A model generated the notes under the pieces. It saw only the letters and a program-made list of their open reading frames with translations. It was not told the DNA's origin and searched no databases. Positions 54,190 through 63,533 of a stretch of 64,000 nt of DNA are shown here, piece after piece. Numbering within the stretch: the first letter of the stretch is position 1; each line of letters opens with the position of its first letter. This DNA comes from Arcticibacter svalbardensis MN12-7 (GTDB lineage: Bacteria > Bacteroidota > Bacteroidia > Sphingobacteriales > Sphingobacteriaceae), in contig NZ_AQPN01000078.1 in assembly GCF_000403135.1 (NCBI RefSeq), positions 1 through 64,000 on the forward strand, read 5' to 3'. A program made the translations under genes and the position numbers.

Positions 54190-54210
54190 TTTTCTTTAAA
54201 AACTTTTGTT

Positions 54211-54246
54211 AAAAAGTAGTGTACTTAAGAGTATACTACTTTTTTT
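54211..54246 (+). terminator. Terminator between sod and the small lipoprotein gene
   Basis: AAAAAGTAGT (54211-54220) pairs with ACTACTTTTT, and TACT/AGTA pairs inside. The T run ends at the very base before the ATG at 54247, so read-through or a hidden promoter is needed to express the next gene. Confidence 0.8.
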
Positions 54247-54414
54247 ATGGGAAAGAAACTATCTTATTTAGCTGTATTTTTTTTAATCAGCATGTTATCA
54301 AGTTGCCAGGCTATAGGCGACATATTTAAGGCAGGTTATTACGTAGGCATATTTGTTGTAATAGCTGTGTTAGTGTTGATCTTTTGGCTGTTTAGCCTTT
54401 TTAGAAGAAAATAA
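54247..54414 (+). CDS. 55-residue predicted lipoprotein
   Basis: The frame encodes a signal peptide ending MLSSC (cysteine at 20), a short linker QAIGDIFKAGYYVG, one transmembrane helix (about 33-50, IFVVIAVLVLIFWLF) and a basic tip FRRK. The pattern SCQAIGDIFKAG recurs in small Bacteroidota proteins that databases sometimes label phosphatidate cytidylyltransferase; nothing here supports an enzyme of that kind at this length. The function is unknown. It lies directly after the sod terminator and converges with oxyR. Confidence 0.75.
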   Translation: MGKKLSYLAVFFLISMLSSCQAIGDIFKAGYYVGIFVVIAVLVLIFWLFSLFRRK

Positions 54415-54431
54415 TAGCTACTGGAGGGAAT

Positions 54432-55373
54432 CTACATGAAGCCCTCCAGTATTTCTTTTTTCGTACTTGCTTTCATTTCATCTGTTAGCGAATCTAAAAT
54501 TTCCTTTTCAAGAGCAGTTATAATACTTCGTTTCAAGAAATTACGATGCGTTATAATGCTTATTTCCCTTGCCGGCACAGGGTCTTTAAATCGCCTTACC
54601 CGTTTAAGTTGTTCTTTACTCAGGTCCGAAAGGCTCAATTCAGGCAAAATAGTTATTCCTGAATTCAAATCAACCATCCGCTTGAGGGTTTCTACACTCC
54701 CAGTATTGTATTCAAAGAGCTTAAGTTTGTTCAGCTCGGCTTTTTTACTGCAAAGATTCAGCACCTGATTTCGCATACAATGCCCTTCATTAAGTAACCA
54801 CAGGTCTTTAATTTCAATATTCTCTGCCACGATACTCTTTCTTTTCAATACCGGATTATCTTTTGAAGCATACAAGGCAAAAGGTTCATAAAACAAGGGA
54901 AGCTCATTCAACGTCTTGTCATCCAATGGAGTGGAAACAATTCCGCAATCCAACAATCCCACCTTTAGCTTTTGAACAATTTGCTCCGTTGTAAACTCCC
55001 ATATCAACAGCTGTACCTTTGGATATTTAGAGGTGAAGCTTAAAATAATCTTAGGGAGCAGATAGGGTGCAACAGTGGGAATTACGCCTATTTTAAGCGT
55101 ACCACTAAGCTCTTTTTTAAAGGAATGGATAATTTCATTCAAATTATCAGCTTCTGCCAGAACAAGTCGCGCCTGATCAATCACCTGTACACCGATCTCA
55201 GTTGGCACCACGGGTTGCTTACTCCGGTCAAATAAAATTACTCCTAAATTATCTTCCAGCTTCTGGATCTGCATACTTAAGGTGGGCTGCGTTACGCAAC
55301 ACTTATCAGCCGCCTGCACAAAGTTGCGGAGTGTGTCTACCGCTACAACATATTCTAATTGAACAAGAGTCAT
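54432..55373 (-). CDS. oxyR: LysR-type hydrogen peroxide sensor OxyR
   Basis: The N-terminal winged helix (about 1-60, TLVQLEYVVAVDTLRNFVQAADKCC and TQPTLSMQIQKLED) binds DNA and the C-terminal domain senses peroxide. The two redox cysteines are in GHCMRNQVLNLC, spaced exactly as Cys199 and Cys208 of E. coli OxyR. The protein has 313 residues from the ATG at 55373; the open frame continues to a TTG at 55400. It is divergent from catalase, the usual OxyR target, and converges on the small lipoprotein. Confidence 0.93.
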   Translation of the reverse strand: MTLVQLEYVVAVDTLRNFVQAADKCCVTQPTLSMQIQKLEDNLGVILFDRSKQPVVPTEIGVQVIDQARLVLAEADNLNEIIHSFKKELSGTLKIGVIPTVAPYLLPKIILSFTSKYPKVQLLIWEFTTEQIVQKLKVGLLDCGIVSTPLDDKTLNELPLFYEPFALYASKDNPVLKRKSIVAENIEIKDLWLLNEGHCMRNQVLNLCSKKAELNKLKLFEYNTGSVETLKRMVDLNSGITILPELSLSDLSKEQLKRVRRFKDPVPAREISIITHRNFLKRSIITALEKEILDSLTDEMKASTKKEILEGFM

Positions 55374-55392
55374 ATAGTTAAAATCTATATTA

Positions 55393-55423
55393 GATAACAA
55401 ATATCGATTTTTTACTGCGATAT
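55393..55423. promoter_or_regulatory. Candidate OxyR binding region between oxyR and catalase
   Basis: ATATCG (55401-55406) and CGATAT (55418-55423) form a dyad with an 11-base spacer, overlapped by GATA-N5-TATC (55393-55405). LysR regulators bind T-N11-A dyads, and its place between the regulator and catalase fits. Confidence 0.4.
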
Positions 55424-55474
55424 ATTAAGATGATATTTATACAAGATTTCAAACGGGAATAAACCCTTGTAATT

Positions 55475-56968
55475 ATGACGATCAATAAACAAAAGCTCAC
55501 TACCGCTTCAGGAATGCCTTATACGGAAGATGAGAACTCAATGACTGCTGGGCCAAGAGGTCCAGTTCTGTTGCAGGATTTTATACTTCATGAAAAGATG
55601 GCTCATTTTAACCGTGAGCGCATCCCTGAACGTGTAGTTCATGCAAAAGGGTCTGGAGCATTCGGAAAGTTTACGGTAACACATGATATTACACAATATA
55701 CAAAAGCTAAAATATTTAATAAAATAGGGAAAGAAACCCCAATGTTTACCCGCTTTTCTACAGTAGGTGGCGAAAAAGGATCTGCAGATACCGAACGCGA
55801 TCCTCGTGGTTTCGCTATGAAATTTTATACGGAAGATGGTAACTGGGACCTTGTGGGTAACAATACACCTGTTTTCTTTATCAAAGACGCCAAAAAATTT
55901 TCTGACTTTATCCATACCCAGAAGAGAGACCCGCGTACCAATTGTAAAAGCGCTACTATGATGTGGGATTTCTGGTCACTGAACCCGGAAAGTTTACATC
56001 AGGTAACGATATTAATGTCAGATCGGGGCACTCCATACTCCTTCAGGCACATGCACGGTTTTGGAAGTCACACCTTCTCCTTAATAAATGAAAAAGGCGA
56101 ACGCAACTGGGTGAAATTCCACTTTAAAACCCAGCAGGGGATTAAGAATTTTACCGATGCTGAAGCTGGATTAAAAAGAGGTACAGATCCTGATTGGGCT
56201 CAACGCGACTTGGTTCAATCCATAGAAAGAGGAGATTTCCCTAAATGGGATTTAAAGATCCAGCTGATGTCCGAAACACAAGCAGCTAAATTCAGATGGA
56301 ACCCTTTTGATTTAACTAAAGTATGGCCTCAGGGTGAGTTTTCTTTAATTGATGTAGGGGTACTGGAACTCAATCGCATCCCTGATAACTACTTTGCTGA
56401 TGTGGAACAGGCAGCATTCGCTCCTGCACATGTAGTAAGCGGAATCAGTTATTCACCCGACAAAATGCTTCAGGGAAGAATATTATCCTATCCGGATGCA
56501 CAACGTTACAGACTGGGTACTAATTACGAATATATTCCGGTAAATCAATGTCCTTTCATGGTGAGCAACTATCAACGTGACGGTGCAATGCGTGTAGATG
56601 GAAATGGCGGATCGAATCCTAATTATTTCCCTAACAGCTTTGATAACATTGAAGCAGATGCAAAGTATAAGGAACCAGCTATGGCCCTTGATTCATCCCT
56701 TGCTGATTGGTATGACAGGAATGCAGAAGGTGAAAATGACCACTATACACAACCAGGCGATCTTTACCGTTTAATGGATGCTCAAAATAAGGCACATCTG
56801 ATTGCCAATATTGCAAGCTCCATGAGTGGAATTGAGGGACCTAGAAAAGAAGAAATTGTGAATCGCCAGCTCTGCCATTGGTTTAGAGCAGACTTAAGTT
56901 TAGGAATTGGGGTAGCTAAGGCATTAAGTGTTGACATGGAAAAAGCCATGCAGCAGATGCCCGCTTAA
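55475..56968 (+). CDS. Catalase (heme, small-subunit clade)
   Basis: The enzyme destroys hydrogen peroxide. The distal histidine is in [14 protein letters not shown] (about 54-67), the asparagine in [10 protein letters not shown], and the heme-ligand tyrosine in [12 protein letters not shown]. The length of 497 residues is typical of small-subunit (clade 3) catalases. It is divergent from oxyR and probably controlled by it. There is no signal peptide. Confidence 0.95.
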   Translation: MTINKQKLTTASGMPYTEDENSMTAGPRGPVLLQDFILHEKMAHFNRERIPERVVHAKGSGAFGKFTVTHDITQYTKAKIFNKIGKETPMFTRFSTVGGEKGSADTERDPRGFAMKFYTEDGNWDLVGNNTPVFFIKDAKKFSDFIHTQKRDPRTNCKSATMMWDFWSLNPESLHQVTILMSDRGTPYSFRHMHGFGSHTFSLINEKGERNWVKFHFKTQQGIKNFTDAEAGLKRGTDPDWAQRDLVQSIERGDFPKWDLKIQLMSETQAAKFRWNPFDLTKVWPQGEFSLIDVGVLELNRIPDNYFADVEQAAFAPAHVVSGISYSPDKMLQGRILSYPDAQRYRLGTNYEYIPVNQCPFMVSNYQRDGAMRVDGNGGSNPNYFPNSFDNIEADAKYKEPAMALDSSLADWYDRNAEGENDHYTQPGDLYRLMDAQNKAHLIANIASSMSGIEGPRKEEIVNRQLCHWFRADLSLGIGVAKALSVDMEKAMQQMPA

Positions 56969-56985
56969 TTATATATATCATTATT

Positions 56986-57031
56986 AAATAAAGAAGCCCT
57001 GGTTGATCTTATCAACCGGGGCTCTTTATTT
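56986..57031. terminator. Bidirectional terminator between catalase and glmS
   Basis: AAATAAAG (56986-56993) and CTTTATTT (57024-57031) bracket AGCCC-GGTTGAT and ATCAACC-GGGCT arms, with two mismatches and a three-base loop. T tracts occur on both strands. Confidence 0.85.
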
Positions 57032-57064
57032 ATATCAAAAGTAGTTCCCTTCTAAAAGGGATTT

Positions 57065-58897
57065 TTATTCTACAGTTACTGATTTAGCCAGATTTCTAGG
57101 CTGATCTACGTTACATCCCCTTAATACAGCGATATGATAAGATAATAGTTGAAGAGGAATAGTAGCCAACAAAGGCAAAAATGCTTCATTAGACTCCGGA
57201 ATTTCAATCACATAATCGACCATATCCTTCACTATTTTATCACCTTCGGTCACAATAGCGATTACCTTTCCTTTTCTAGCCTTTACTTCCTGGATATTAC
57301 TAATTACTTTCTCGTAAGAAGAGTTTTTAGTAGCTATAAAAACTACAGGCATATCTGCATCAATCAATGCAATAGGACCATGTTTCATTTCAGCCGCAGG
57401 ATACCCTTCAGCATGAATGTAAGAAATCTCTTTCAGTTTCAATGCGCCTTCAAGGGCAACAGGGAAACCACTTCCTCGTCCCAGGAACAAACAGTTAGGT
57501 GAATCCTTAAATTTTTCAGCGATTAAAGCAATCTTCTTATCTTCTTTAAAACACCTTTCAATTAGTGCTGGAATTTCATCCAGTTCAGTAAGCAGGTTAA
57601 CCAACTTGGCATTGTTAATCGTTCCTTTTAGCTGAGCGATATATAAAGCCATTAAGGTTAACACAGTAACCTGTCCGGTAAACGCCTTAGTTGAAGCTAC
57701 TCCTATTTCCGGACCAGCATGTGTATATACCCCAGCATGTGTAAGTCTTGGAATGGATGAACCCACTACATTACAGATCCCGAATATGGTTGCACCCCGT
57801 TCTTTTGCCAGTTCAATTGCAGCAATAGTATCAGCGGTTTCACCAGACTGAGAAATAGCAATTACAATATCTTTTTCAGAAATGATTGGATTCCGATACC
57901 TGAATTCCGAAGCATATTCTACTTCTACCGATACGCGCGCAAATTCTTCTATCAGATATTCACCTACCAATCCTGCATGCCAGGATGTACCACAGGCAAT
58001 GATTACAATCCGTTCTGCGTTCTTTAACTTTTCCGCATAGTCTTTGATTCCACCTAAGCGAACCATGCCCTCAATCGGATAGATACGACCACGCATACAA
58101 TCCCTAACAGATCGTGGTTGTTCGTAAATCTCTTTCAGCATAAAATGCTCAAAGCCGCCCTTTTCAAGCATTTCCAACTTTAAAGAAAGTTCCTGGATAT
58201 AGGGAGTTTGAATAATATTATCAATGGATTTAACGATCAGCTCATCGCGTTTTAACAGCGCAATCTCTAAATCTTTAAGGTAGATCACATTCTTGGTATA
58301 CTCCACAATAGGAGTTGCATCAGAAGCAATGAAATACTCACCTTCGCCTACACCAATAACCATTGGACTACCCTTACGTGCTGCAATTAGCTGATCAGGG
58401 AAATCCTTGCTCATAACTACAATTGCGTAAGCACCAATCACCTTATTTAAAGCTAAACGTACTGCCTCTAATAAATCTACAGAATCAGTCTGAATTTCTT
58501 CAATTAAATGAATAAGAACTTCGGTATCGGTATCACTTTTAAAAACATGCCCTTTAGCGATTAAGGCTTCCTTAATTACAGCATAGTTTTCAATGATTCC
58601 ATTATGGATGATAGAAAGCTTTCCATCTCCGGATTGATGGGGATGGGAATTACGGTCTGATGGTTCTCCATGAGTTGCCCATCGGGTATGTCCCATTCCG
58701 GTAGTACCTGTTTTATCTGCATCGACAGCAAATGCTTCTAAGTCGCTTACCTTTCCTGCTTTTTTTAGAATTTTTAATCCCCCATTCATCAAGGCAACTC
58801 CCGCACTGTCGTAACCCCGGTATTCTAACCGATGAAGTCCCTTAATAACAATATCCCAGGCACTACGATAACCTATATATCCAACAATTCCACACAT
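57065..58897 (-). CDS. glmS: Glutamine--fructose-6-phosphate aminotransferase (isomerizing)
   Basis: This enzyme starts amino-sugar synthesis for peptidoglycan and lipid A. The mature N-terminus is Cys2 (MCGIVGYIGYR), the glutaminase nucleophile. The glutaminase domain covers about 1-220. Two SIS domains (about 285-420 and 455-590) follow, with IACGTSWHAGLVGEY and LGRGSGFPVALEGALKLKE. The length of 610 residues is normal. No glmS ribozyme is seen upstream; the DUF4270 gene ends... upstream on the same strand 64 bases away, so they may be cotranscribed. Confidence 0.96.
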   Translation of the reverse strand: MCGIVGYIGYRSAWDIVIKGLHRLEYRGYDSAGVALMNGGLKILKKAGKVSDLEAFAVDADKTGTTGMGHTRWATHGEPSDRNSHPHQSGDGKLSIIHNGIIENYAVIKEALIAKGHVFKSDTDTEVLIHLIEEIQTDSVDLLEAVRLALNKVIGAYAIVVMSKDFPDQLIAARKGSPMVIGVGEGEYFIASDATPIVEYTKNVIYLKDLEIALLKRDELIVKSIDNIIQTPYIQELSLKLEMLEKGGFEHFMLKEIYEQPRSVRDCMRGRIYPIEGMVRLGGIKDYAEKLKNAERIVIIACGTSWHAGLVGEYLIEEFARVSVEVEYASEFRYRNPIISEKDIVIAISQSGETADTIAAIELAKERGATIFGICNVVGSSIPRLTHAGVYTHAGPEIGVASTKAFTGQVTVLTLMALYIAQLKGTINNAKLVNLLTELDEIPALIERCFKEDKKIALIAEKFKDSPNCLFLGRGSGFPVALEGALKLKEISYIHAEGYPAAEMKHGPIALIDADMPVVFIATKNSSYEKVISNIQEVKARKGKVIAIVTEGDKIVKDMVDYVIEIPESNEAFLPLLATIPLQLLSYHIAVLRGCNVDQPRNLAKSVTVE

Positions 58898-58961
58898 AAT
58901 TTTATGATCGAAAGCAGCGAATTTATAAAAAATTGAGCCACATTAGGAAAAACTTAAGATA

Positions 58962-60335
58962 TTAATCCGGACGGGTATAGTAAATATTCAGTTTAATCTT
59001 CATATCTGAATTATTTTCTCCGGCCAAAGCAGTCCTTCCTGCAGTAGATAAAACCGGACTAATATTCGCAGTCGTAGTACTTAAAAACTTTTCATCCAAT
59101 GGAGCTAAGTAGGTATTGTACTGATCAGACTTACCATTAATAAGCCGCTGTACATACGTACTCACATTAAATATATATCGCTTATTCGTCTTATCATAAG
59201 GTACTCCTAAATAAGAAACCTGATCAACCACTTGTCGTTGTCCGGCAATATCTGTCGTATATAGAGCCAATCTGGGGAAATTCTCAATTATGGATGTTTC
59301 ACTTTGATTTTCAACATAAATCACCAACTCCGCTTTATTGATTGCTATTTTCCCAAGCGCTCTAATCTGTTCTAAACTAGGCATGGTAATTTTAGTTCGA
59401 AGACCACCCATTGGCTGTGTATAAACAGTGCTGAATGACTGACTGGGGTAGTCAAGCTGCGTTTTAACAGGAGTGCCGGTATAGTCATGTTTAATACTGG
59501 CAGAAGTTGTCGTATTGCTTATTGCAAATGTAACTTTGGTCGTATCAAGTGTTGCACTAGTATTTGTTGACCTATAGTATAATTCTAAACCACTTACACC
59601 AGTAGTCGCAAGGTCAAAGAAAATAACCCCACCCTTACCATCAGCCTGTTCCTTTTTCACGGTTACATAGAGTCCCTGTATATACTTTTTAAAAGCTGCA
59701 TCGGTTAAAAAATTTGAAGGGTCAGCATTAAGAAAATGAGTTTCCATAAATGTTCTATCCATTGGAATCCGCAACTGAGGCTGAACTTTTAGCAAAGTAT
59801 CAGCAGCTCCCTTGATAATCTGTCTTACAAAGACGCTATCATTCCATGTGAAATGTCTCACATTTGATAAGGATCCAATCACTTCTGTACTTTTATATTT
59901 CCAGTTTCTAGTGTTAAAATATTGCGAAGATGGCTTATATTCTTCATCTAACTGATGAACAGTAACACTATAGGTTGAATTAATAGAGTCTCCAAAAAAT
60001 TCCTTTCCATATTTCAGTACCAGAACTCCTGAATCCAATTGGGGACTTGTTCCAAATGTTAATGCCGTAGAAGGTAAGGCAAGACCAACAGCTATATCTG
60101 ATTGTGTTCTACCAAAAATAGGATCAGTTAAAAGTCCTACCGGAAATTGTGCCAGGTTGTATGCAAGCACACTATCTTCTCTTACAGTTACAGTGCCGAT
60201 GTTATACTCTTCCAGATAGCTACTGTTAATAGTATCTTGTGGATCAATGTCCAATCCTATATTATCCGTTTTCTGGCAGCTGCTCAATGCAAAGAAGCTT
60301 ACCAGAATGAATAAGCTCCTGCTTAAATAGTTCAT
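58962..60335 (-). CDS. DUF4270 family lipoprotein
   Basis: The protein has 457 residues with a lipoprotein signal ending FALSSC (cysteine at about 20). The mature part begins NIGLDIDPQD and has the beta-rich repeats of DUF4270, such as LLTDPIFGRTQSDIAVGL, LDSGVLVLKYGKEFFGDS and INKAELVIYVENQSETS. The family is specific to Bacteroidota and has no known function; it often lies beside glmS. The ATG at 60335 starts the signal; the open frame extends eight codons upstream. A second family member is divergent from it. Confidence 0.85.
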   Translation of the reverse strand: MNYLSRSLFILVSFFALSSCQKTDNIGLDIDPQDTINSSYLEEYNIGTVTVREDSVLAYNLAQFPVGLLTDPIFGRTQSDIAVGLALPSTALTFGTSPQLDSGVLVLKYGKEFFGDSINSTYSVTVHQLDEEYKPSSQYFNTRNWKYKSTEVIGSLSNVRHFTWNDSVFVRQIIKGAADTLLKVQPQLRIPMDRTFMETHFLNADPSNFLTDAAFKKYIQGLYVTVKKEQADGKGGVIFFDLATTGVSGLELYYRSTNTSATLDTTKVTFAISNTTTSASIKHDYTGTPVKTQLDYPSQSFSTVYTQPMGGLRTKITMPSLEQIRALGKIAINKAELVIYVENQSETSIIENFPRLALYTTDIAGQRQVVDQVSYLGVPYDKTNKRYIFNVSTYVQRLINGKSDQYNTYLAPLDEKFLSTTTANISPVLSTAGRTALAGENNSDMKIKLNIYYTRPD

Positions 60336-60405
60336 ATGTTTATTATAGATCTTTATCATTCAAATATTTGGCGCTAAGATAAAGAAATAACTTTTTCTTT
60401 TGCAG

Positions 60406-60511
60406 CAATGTTAAATGTTGTTAAATACAGGTTTATCCTTTGTTCCGCTATGTTAATGACTGTTAATTAAACATGCTCAATGTCTATCGAATCGTTAAAT
60501 ACTGTTAAAAA
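60406..60511. promoter_or_regulatory. Three GTTAA direct repeats between the DUF4270 genes
   Basis: Pairs of GTTAA on a ten-base period occur as GTTAAATGTTGTTAAATACA near 60410, GTTAATGACTGTTAATTAAA near 60453 and TCGTTAAATACTGTTAAAAA at 60492-60511. The last is identical to 8043-8062. Such repeats fit an OmpR/PhoB-type operator. Confidence 0.5.
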
Positions 60512-60535
60512 TTGCCTTTAAACACACCTAAAGGC

Positions 60536-60543
60536 CATATTTG
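60536..60543 (+). promoter_or_regulatory. -7-like element for the second DUF4270 gene
   Basis: CATATTTG matches TAnnTTTG at 7 of 8 positions, 26 bases before the ATG at 60570. Confidence 0.3.
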
Positions 60544-60569
60544 CAAGACAGAATATACTTTATCATACG

Positions 60570-61931
60570 ATGCGTCGATCCATTAACGGACTATTTAAAA
60601 TAAAAGTCTACAAAGCACTCCTCCTATTTTCATGTTTACTATTTCTCTTCTCTTGTAGTAAAAACGATATGGTAGGTTTAAATCAAGATGAATTACAAGG
60701 AGTAATTATTTCGGACACCTTTAATGTCAAAACATCCACTTTACTTTTGGATTCGTTACCGACTGCAGGAAAAGGGGTTCTATTAGCTGGAACGATTTCA
60801 GATCCCGATCTGGGTATAATTACAGCCGCATCTTACTTTCAAATTTCGCCTACAGATCTTAGCGGGATTACTTTACCCGATGATGCTAAGTTTGATTCCA
60901 TACGGCTCAAGCTCCAGTATTCGGGGTACTATTATGGGGATACCACAGTTAAACAAACCTTATCAGCACACCAGTTAACAGACCGCATTGTAATTGAAAC
61001 AAAGCCCGGATATCTGGAGCCAGAAGAACAGAACGTGTTTTCGTCCACGGCAACCTTCTACAACCGGAGCAAAGTAAATTACAATACAACTCCGCTAACT
61101 TCGAAAACACTTTCCCCACGACCAGCATCCGGAGACAGTATCATGATGGCTCTTCCCAATAGTCTAGGCAAAGAACTTTTCTCTATGATCCAAACTAGTA
61201 ATACAAAAATCAGCAATACCGAAGAGTTCCTGGATTACTTTAATGGCATTGTGCTCAAGGCAGATGGAAATGCAGTTATAGGCTATAAAGATACGGCTGA
61301 AGTTAAAATCTACTATTCCTATACAGGCACAAACGGATTAAAAATAAAAAACGAACTTAAATTCAGTCTCTACGACAACAGTTATCAGTTCAATAGCATC
61401 ACTGCCGACAGAAGTAACACCGCACTAAAAGACATCAGTTTGCAAAACAAACAGATCGCTTCAGCCATAACTGGCAATAAAACATATATCCAGGGCGGAC
61501 TGGGTTTGGTTACTAAAATTGAGTTTCCAACAATCAGCTCCATTGTTGGCAATGAAACTATTTCCATAAATAAGGCGGAGCTTATTATTCAAAGCACCAA
61601 AGCCTCCGATAAGCCCTATAAGCTACCCTCGGAACTCATTTTGCTAGTCGCCAACCAACACGATCAGCCCCAGTCAACCCTCACAGATGCAGCCGCTGGT
61701 ACCTCAAGTATCTATTTAAGGAATACGGATGATGGAATAGCAAAAGCCTCGTACAATTACCCTATTACAGATTATATCAACAGTTATGTTAAATCCTATA
61801 CCAATACTTCTTTACTGCTCAGTCTGCCTATAAGCGACTTACAAAACACGTTAACCCGGCTTGAGCTAGGTTCACAAGACAACTCTTCCACGAAAATTAA
61901 ATTAATAATTACTTACACTAAACTTTTATAG
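60570..61931 (+). CDS. DUF4270 family lipoprotein, second copy
   Basis: The protein has 453 residues with a signal ending FLFSC (cysteine at about 29). The mature region follows the same plan as its divergent neighbour: NDMVGLNQDELQG, GTISDPDLGIITAASYFQI, FDSIRLKLQYSGYYYGDT and ISINKAELIIQST. The two proteins differ widely in sequence, so the duplication is old. It is followed after two bases by the kelch lipoprotein gene, so the two are cotranscribed and may act at the same surface site. Confidence 0.85.
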   Translation: MRRSINGLFKIKVYKALLLFSCLLFLFSCSKNDMVGLNQDELQGVIISDTFNVKTSTLLLDSLPTAGKGVLLAGTISDPDLGIITAASYFQISPTDLSGITLPDDAKFDSIRLKLQYSGYYYGDTTVKQTLSAHQLTDRIVIETKPGYLEPEEQNVFSSTATFYNRSKVNYNTTPLTSKTLSPRPASGDSIMMALPNSLGKELFSMIQTSNTKISNTEEFLDYFNGIVLKADGNAVIGYKDTAEVKIYYSYTGTNGLKIKNELKFSLYDNSYQFNSITADRSNTALKDISLQNKQIASAITGNKTYIQGGLGLVTKIEFPTISSIVGNETISINKAELIIQSTKASDKPYKLPSELILLVANQHDQPQSTLTDAAAGTSSIYLRNTDDGIAKASYNYPITDYINSYVKSYTNTSLLLSLPISDLQNTLTRLELGSQDNSSTKIKLIITYTKLL

Positions 61932-61933
61932 TT

Positions 61934-62971
61934 ATGAAAAAACTATTCTCATGTATTTCTTTTTTATTCCTTGTCATTTTTCTAGCCGGATGTTCTTCCA
62001 ATAGTGATGACGATGATTTGGCTGGTGACTGGACAAGACAATCAGATTTTGAAGGCGTTTCCAGAAGTGATGCTGCCTCTTTTGTTATTGACAATATTGC
62101 CTATTTAGGCACAGGATTTACTTCAGCAACATCAACTGAGACTAGATTAACAGATTTTTGGAAATACGATCCCACACAGGACAACTGGTTCTCTATTGCC
62201 GCTTTCCCAGGAACAGCAAGAAATAAGGCAGTAGCTTTCACAGCAAATGGAAAAGGATATGTAGGTCTGGGTACAGACGGAACAAATGTGCTGAAGGATT
62301 TCTGGGAATACACTCCAGGAACCAACACATGGAAACAAATTGCAGACTTCCCTACTACTAAGGGCAGATATGGAGCAGTCGCTTTTGCTATAAACGAAAG
62401 CGGATATGTAGGTTGCGGAAACGATGGCGACAATGATCAACAAGATTTTTACCGTTATAACGTAACCAGCAATACCTGGACACAGGTATCCAGTATGAAA
62501 TCAAAAAGGATTAACCCATTTGTATTTGTAATCAACAACGTTGCATATGTTGGAGGAGGATCCAACAATGGATCAATGGTATCTTCATTTTATGCATTTA
62601 ATCCTACAGCAAACACCTGGGATAGAAAAACCTCCCTGTATCCACAAGCGACCGATTCAGAAGATAGTGAGGAGATTCAGGATAATGACAATTACGACTA
62701 TAATCTTCAACGCACATCACCAGCTACATTCGTTATTGATGGACAAGGTTATATTACTACCGGAACAAATAGTTCGGTGCTGAATACAACATGGCAGTAC
62801 AATCCTTCAACAGATTTCTGGACTGAAGTCGATGTATTTGAAGGAGTATCACGTGAAGGAGCAGCAGGTTTCACTTTAAATAACAAAGGATATGTTGCAA
62901 CTGGAAGATCAGGAGCAACACGTCTTGATGATCTTTGGAAATTTGATCCAAATACATCAGATGACGATTAG
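61934..62971 (+). CDS. Kelch-repeat lipoprotein
   Basis: The protein has 345 residues with a signal ending IFLAGC (cysteine at about 20), an acidic linker (SNSDDDDL) and six kelch blades. Each blade carries a GYVG-like core, for example AYLGTG, GYVGLG, GYVGCG, AYVGGG, GYITTG and GYVATG, followed by a W-x-Y/F-x-P-x-x-x-x-W pattern such as FWEYTPGTNTWKQI. Kelch propellers bind proteins or glycans. There is no catalytic signature. It is translated right after the DUF4270 gene. Confidence 0.88.
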   Translation: MKKLFSCISFLFLVIFLAGCSSNSDDDDLAGDWTRQSDFEGVSRSDAASFVIDNIAYLGTGFTSATSTETRLTDFWKYDPTQDNWFSIAAFPGTARNKAVAFTANGKGYVGLGTDGTNVLKDFWEYTPGTNTWKQIADFPTTKGRYGAVAFAINESGYVGCGNDGDNDQQDFYRYNVTSNTWTQVSSMKSKRINPFVFVINNVAYVGGGSNNGSMVSSFYAFNPTANTWDRKTSLYPQATDSEDSEEIQDNDNYDYNLQRTSPATFVIDGQGYITTGTNSSVLNTTWQYNPSTDFWTEVDVFEGVSREGAAGFTLNNKGYVATGRSGATRLDDLWKFDPNTSDDD

Positions 62972-62992
62972 TATCCCTCAATAATAAGACAA

Positions 62993-63068
62993 ATCGAGTA
63001 GGAAGATAGCCATTATTTGGCTATCGGTCCTCTCACACCACCGTACATACCGTTCGGTATACGGCTCC
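62993..63068 (-). mobile_element. 3' end of a group II intron (domains V and VI), truncated
   Basis: Read on the reverse strand, GAGCCGTATACCGAACGGTA and the following TGTACGGTGGTGTGAGAGG have the layout of group II intron domain V (compare GAGCCGUA ... UACGGUUC of Ll.LtrB). A domain VI hairpin GATAGCC/GGCTATC follows, then CCTACTCGAT, a common 3' boundary ending in AT. No reverse transcriptase or maturase lies upstream, so only the tail of the intron remains. Confidence 0.65.
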
Positions 63069-63206
63069 AATCAAAAGCAAAAAAACTAAACCTATCAAGA
63101 CATCACTTAAATTAAACGGATTAAGATAAGGGATGTTTATCTCATACCCTGATTTCGCGTTTAAAAAGGGGGTCTTTAGGTTTTCTAGTCGTATAAAATT
63201 TAGTTT
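63069..63206. other. AT-rich gap inside the mobile-element graveyard
   Basis: This stretch would belong to the intron body or ORF if the element were whole, but no maturase sequence is recognisable in any frame. It seems to be decayed or replaced DNA. Confidence 0.35.
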
Positions 63207-63533
63207 TCATACGATTATAAATTTAGGAAATTGGGTCTTTGCTAAAATTAGTGAATTGATTACTGGTATTATAGCTATAAGATGCAGTTTAAGAGCAATT
63301 AGCATAAAAGGATTATAGAAAATTGCAACTAGATTAACCAAGTCTCTTAGCGGGCTGCCGAGACGATCCAATTTCCAAACAATCTGATCGCCTTTTCTAA
63401 ACTTTTTGAGAAGTTTTTTAAGTTCCGGTCTATCTGTATTCTTTCCGGAAATCTTTTCTTGGTAGATATTTGTGCAACCAAATTCAGTCAGCGCATTTTC
63501 AATCCTATGCGTTAATCCATGCTCTAATAACAA
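63207..63533 (-). pseudogene. Serine recombinase (resolvase/invertase) remnant
   Basis: The middle of the frame reads ALTEFGCTNIYQEKISG, KNTDRPELKKLLKKFRKGD and VWKLDRLG, the standard core of the serine recombinase catalytic domain. The start, with the catalytic serine (YxRVS), is missing. One of the two valines usual before WKLDRLG is lost, the arginine after LGS is replaced by proline, and after DLVNLV the sequence decays to unrelated hydrophobic residues with a faint LAKTQF echo of the usual LAQFE. No DNA-binding domain remains. It cannot be active. Confidence 0.8.

Noticed and set aside
54436-54768. 110-codon forward frame opposite oxyR
   Set aside because: It is fully antisense to a strong OxyR gene and has no homology signal.
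57065-58961. glmS ribozyme or riboswitch in the glmS leader
   Set aside because: The 64-base gap upstream is too short and has no ribozyme core.
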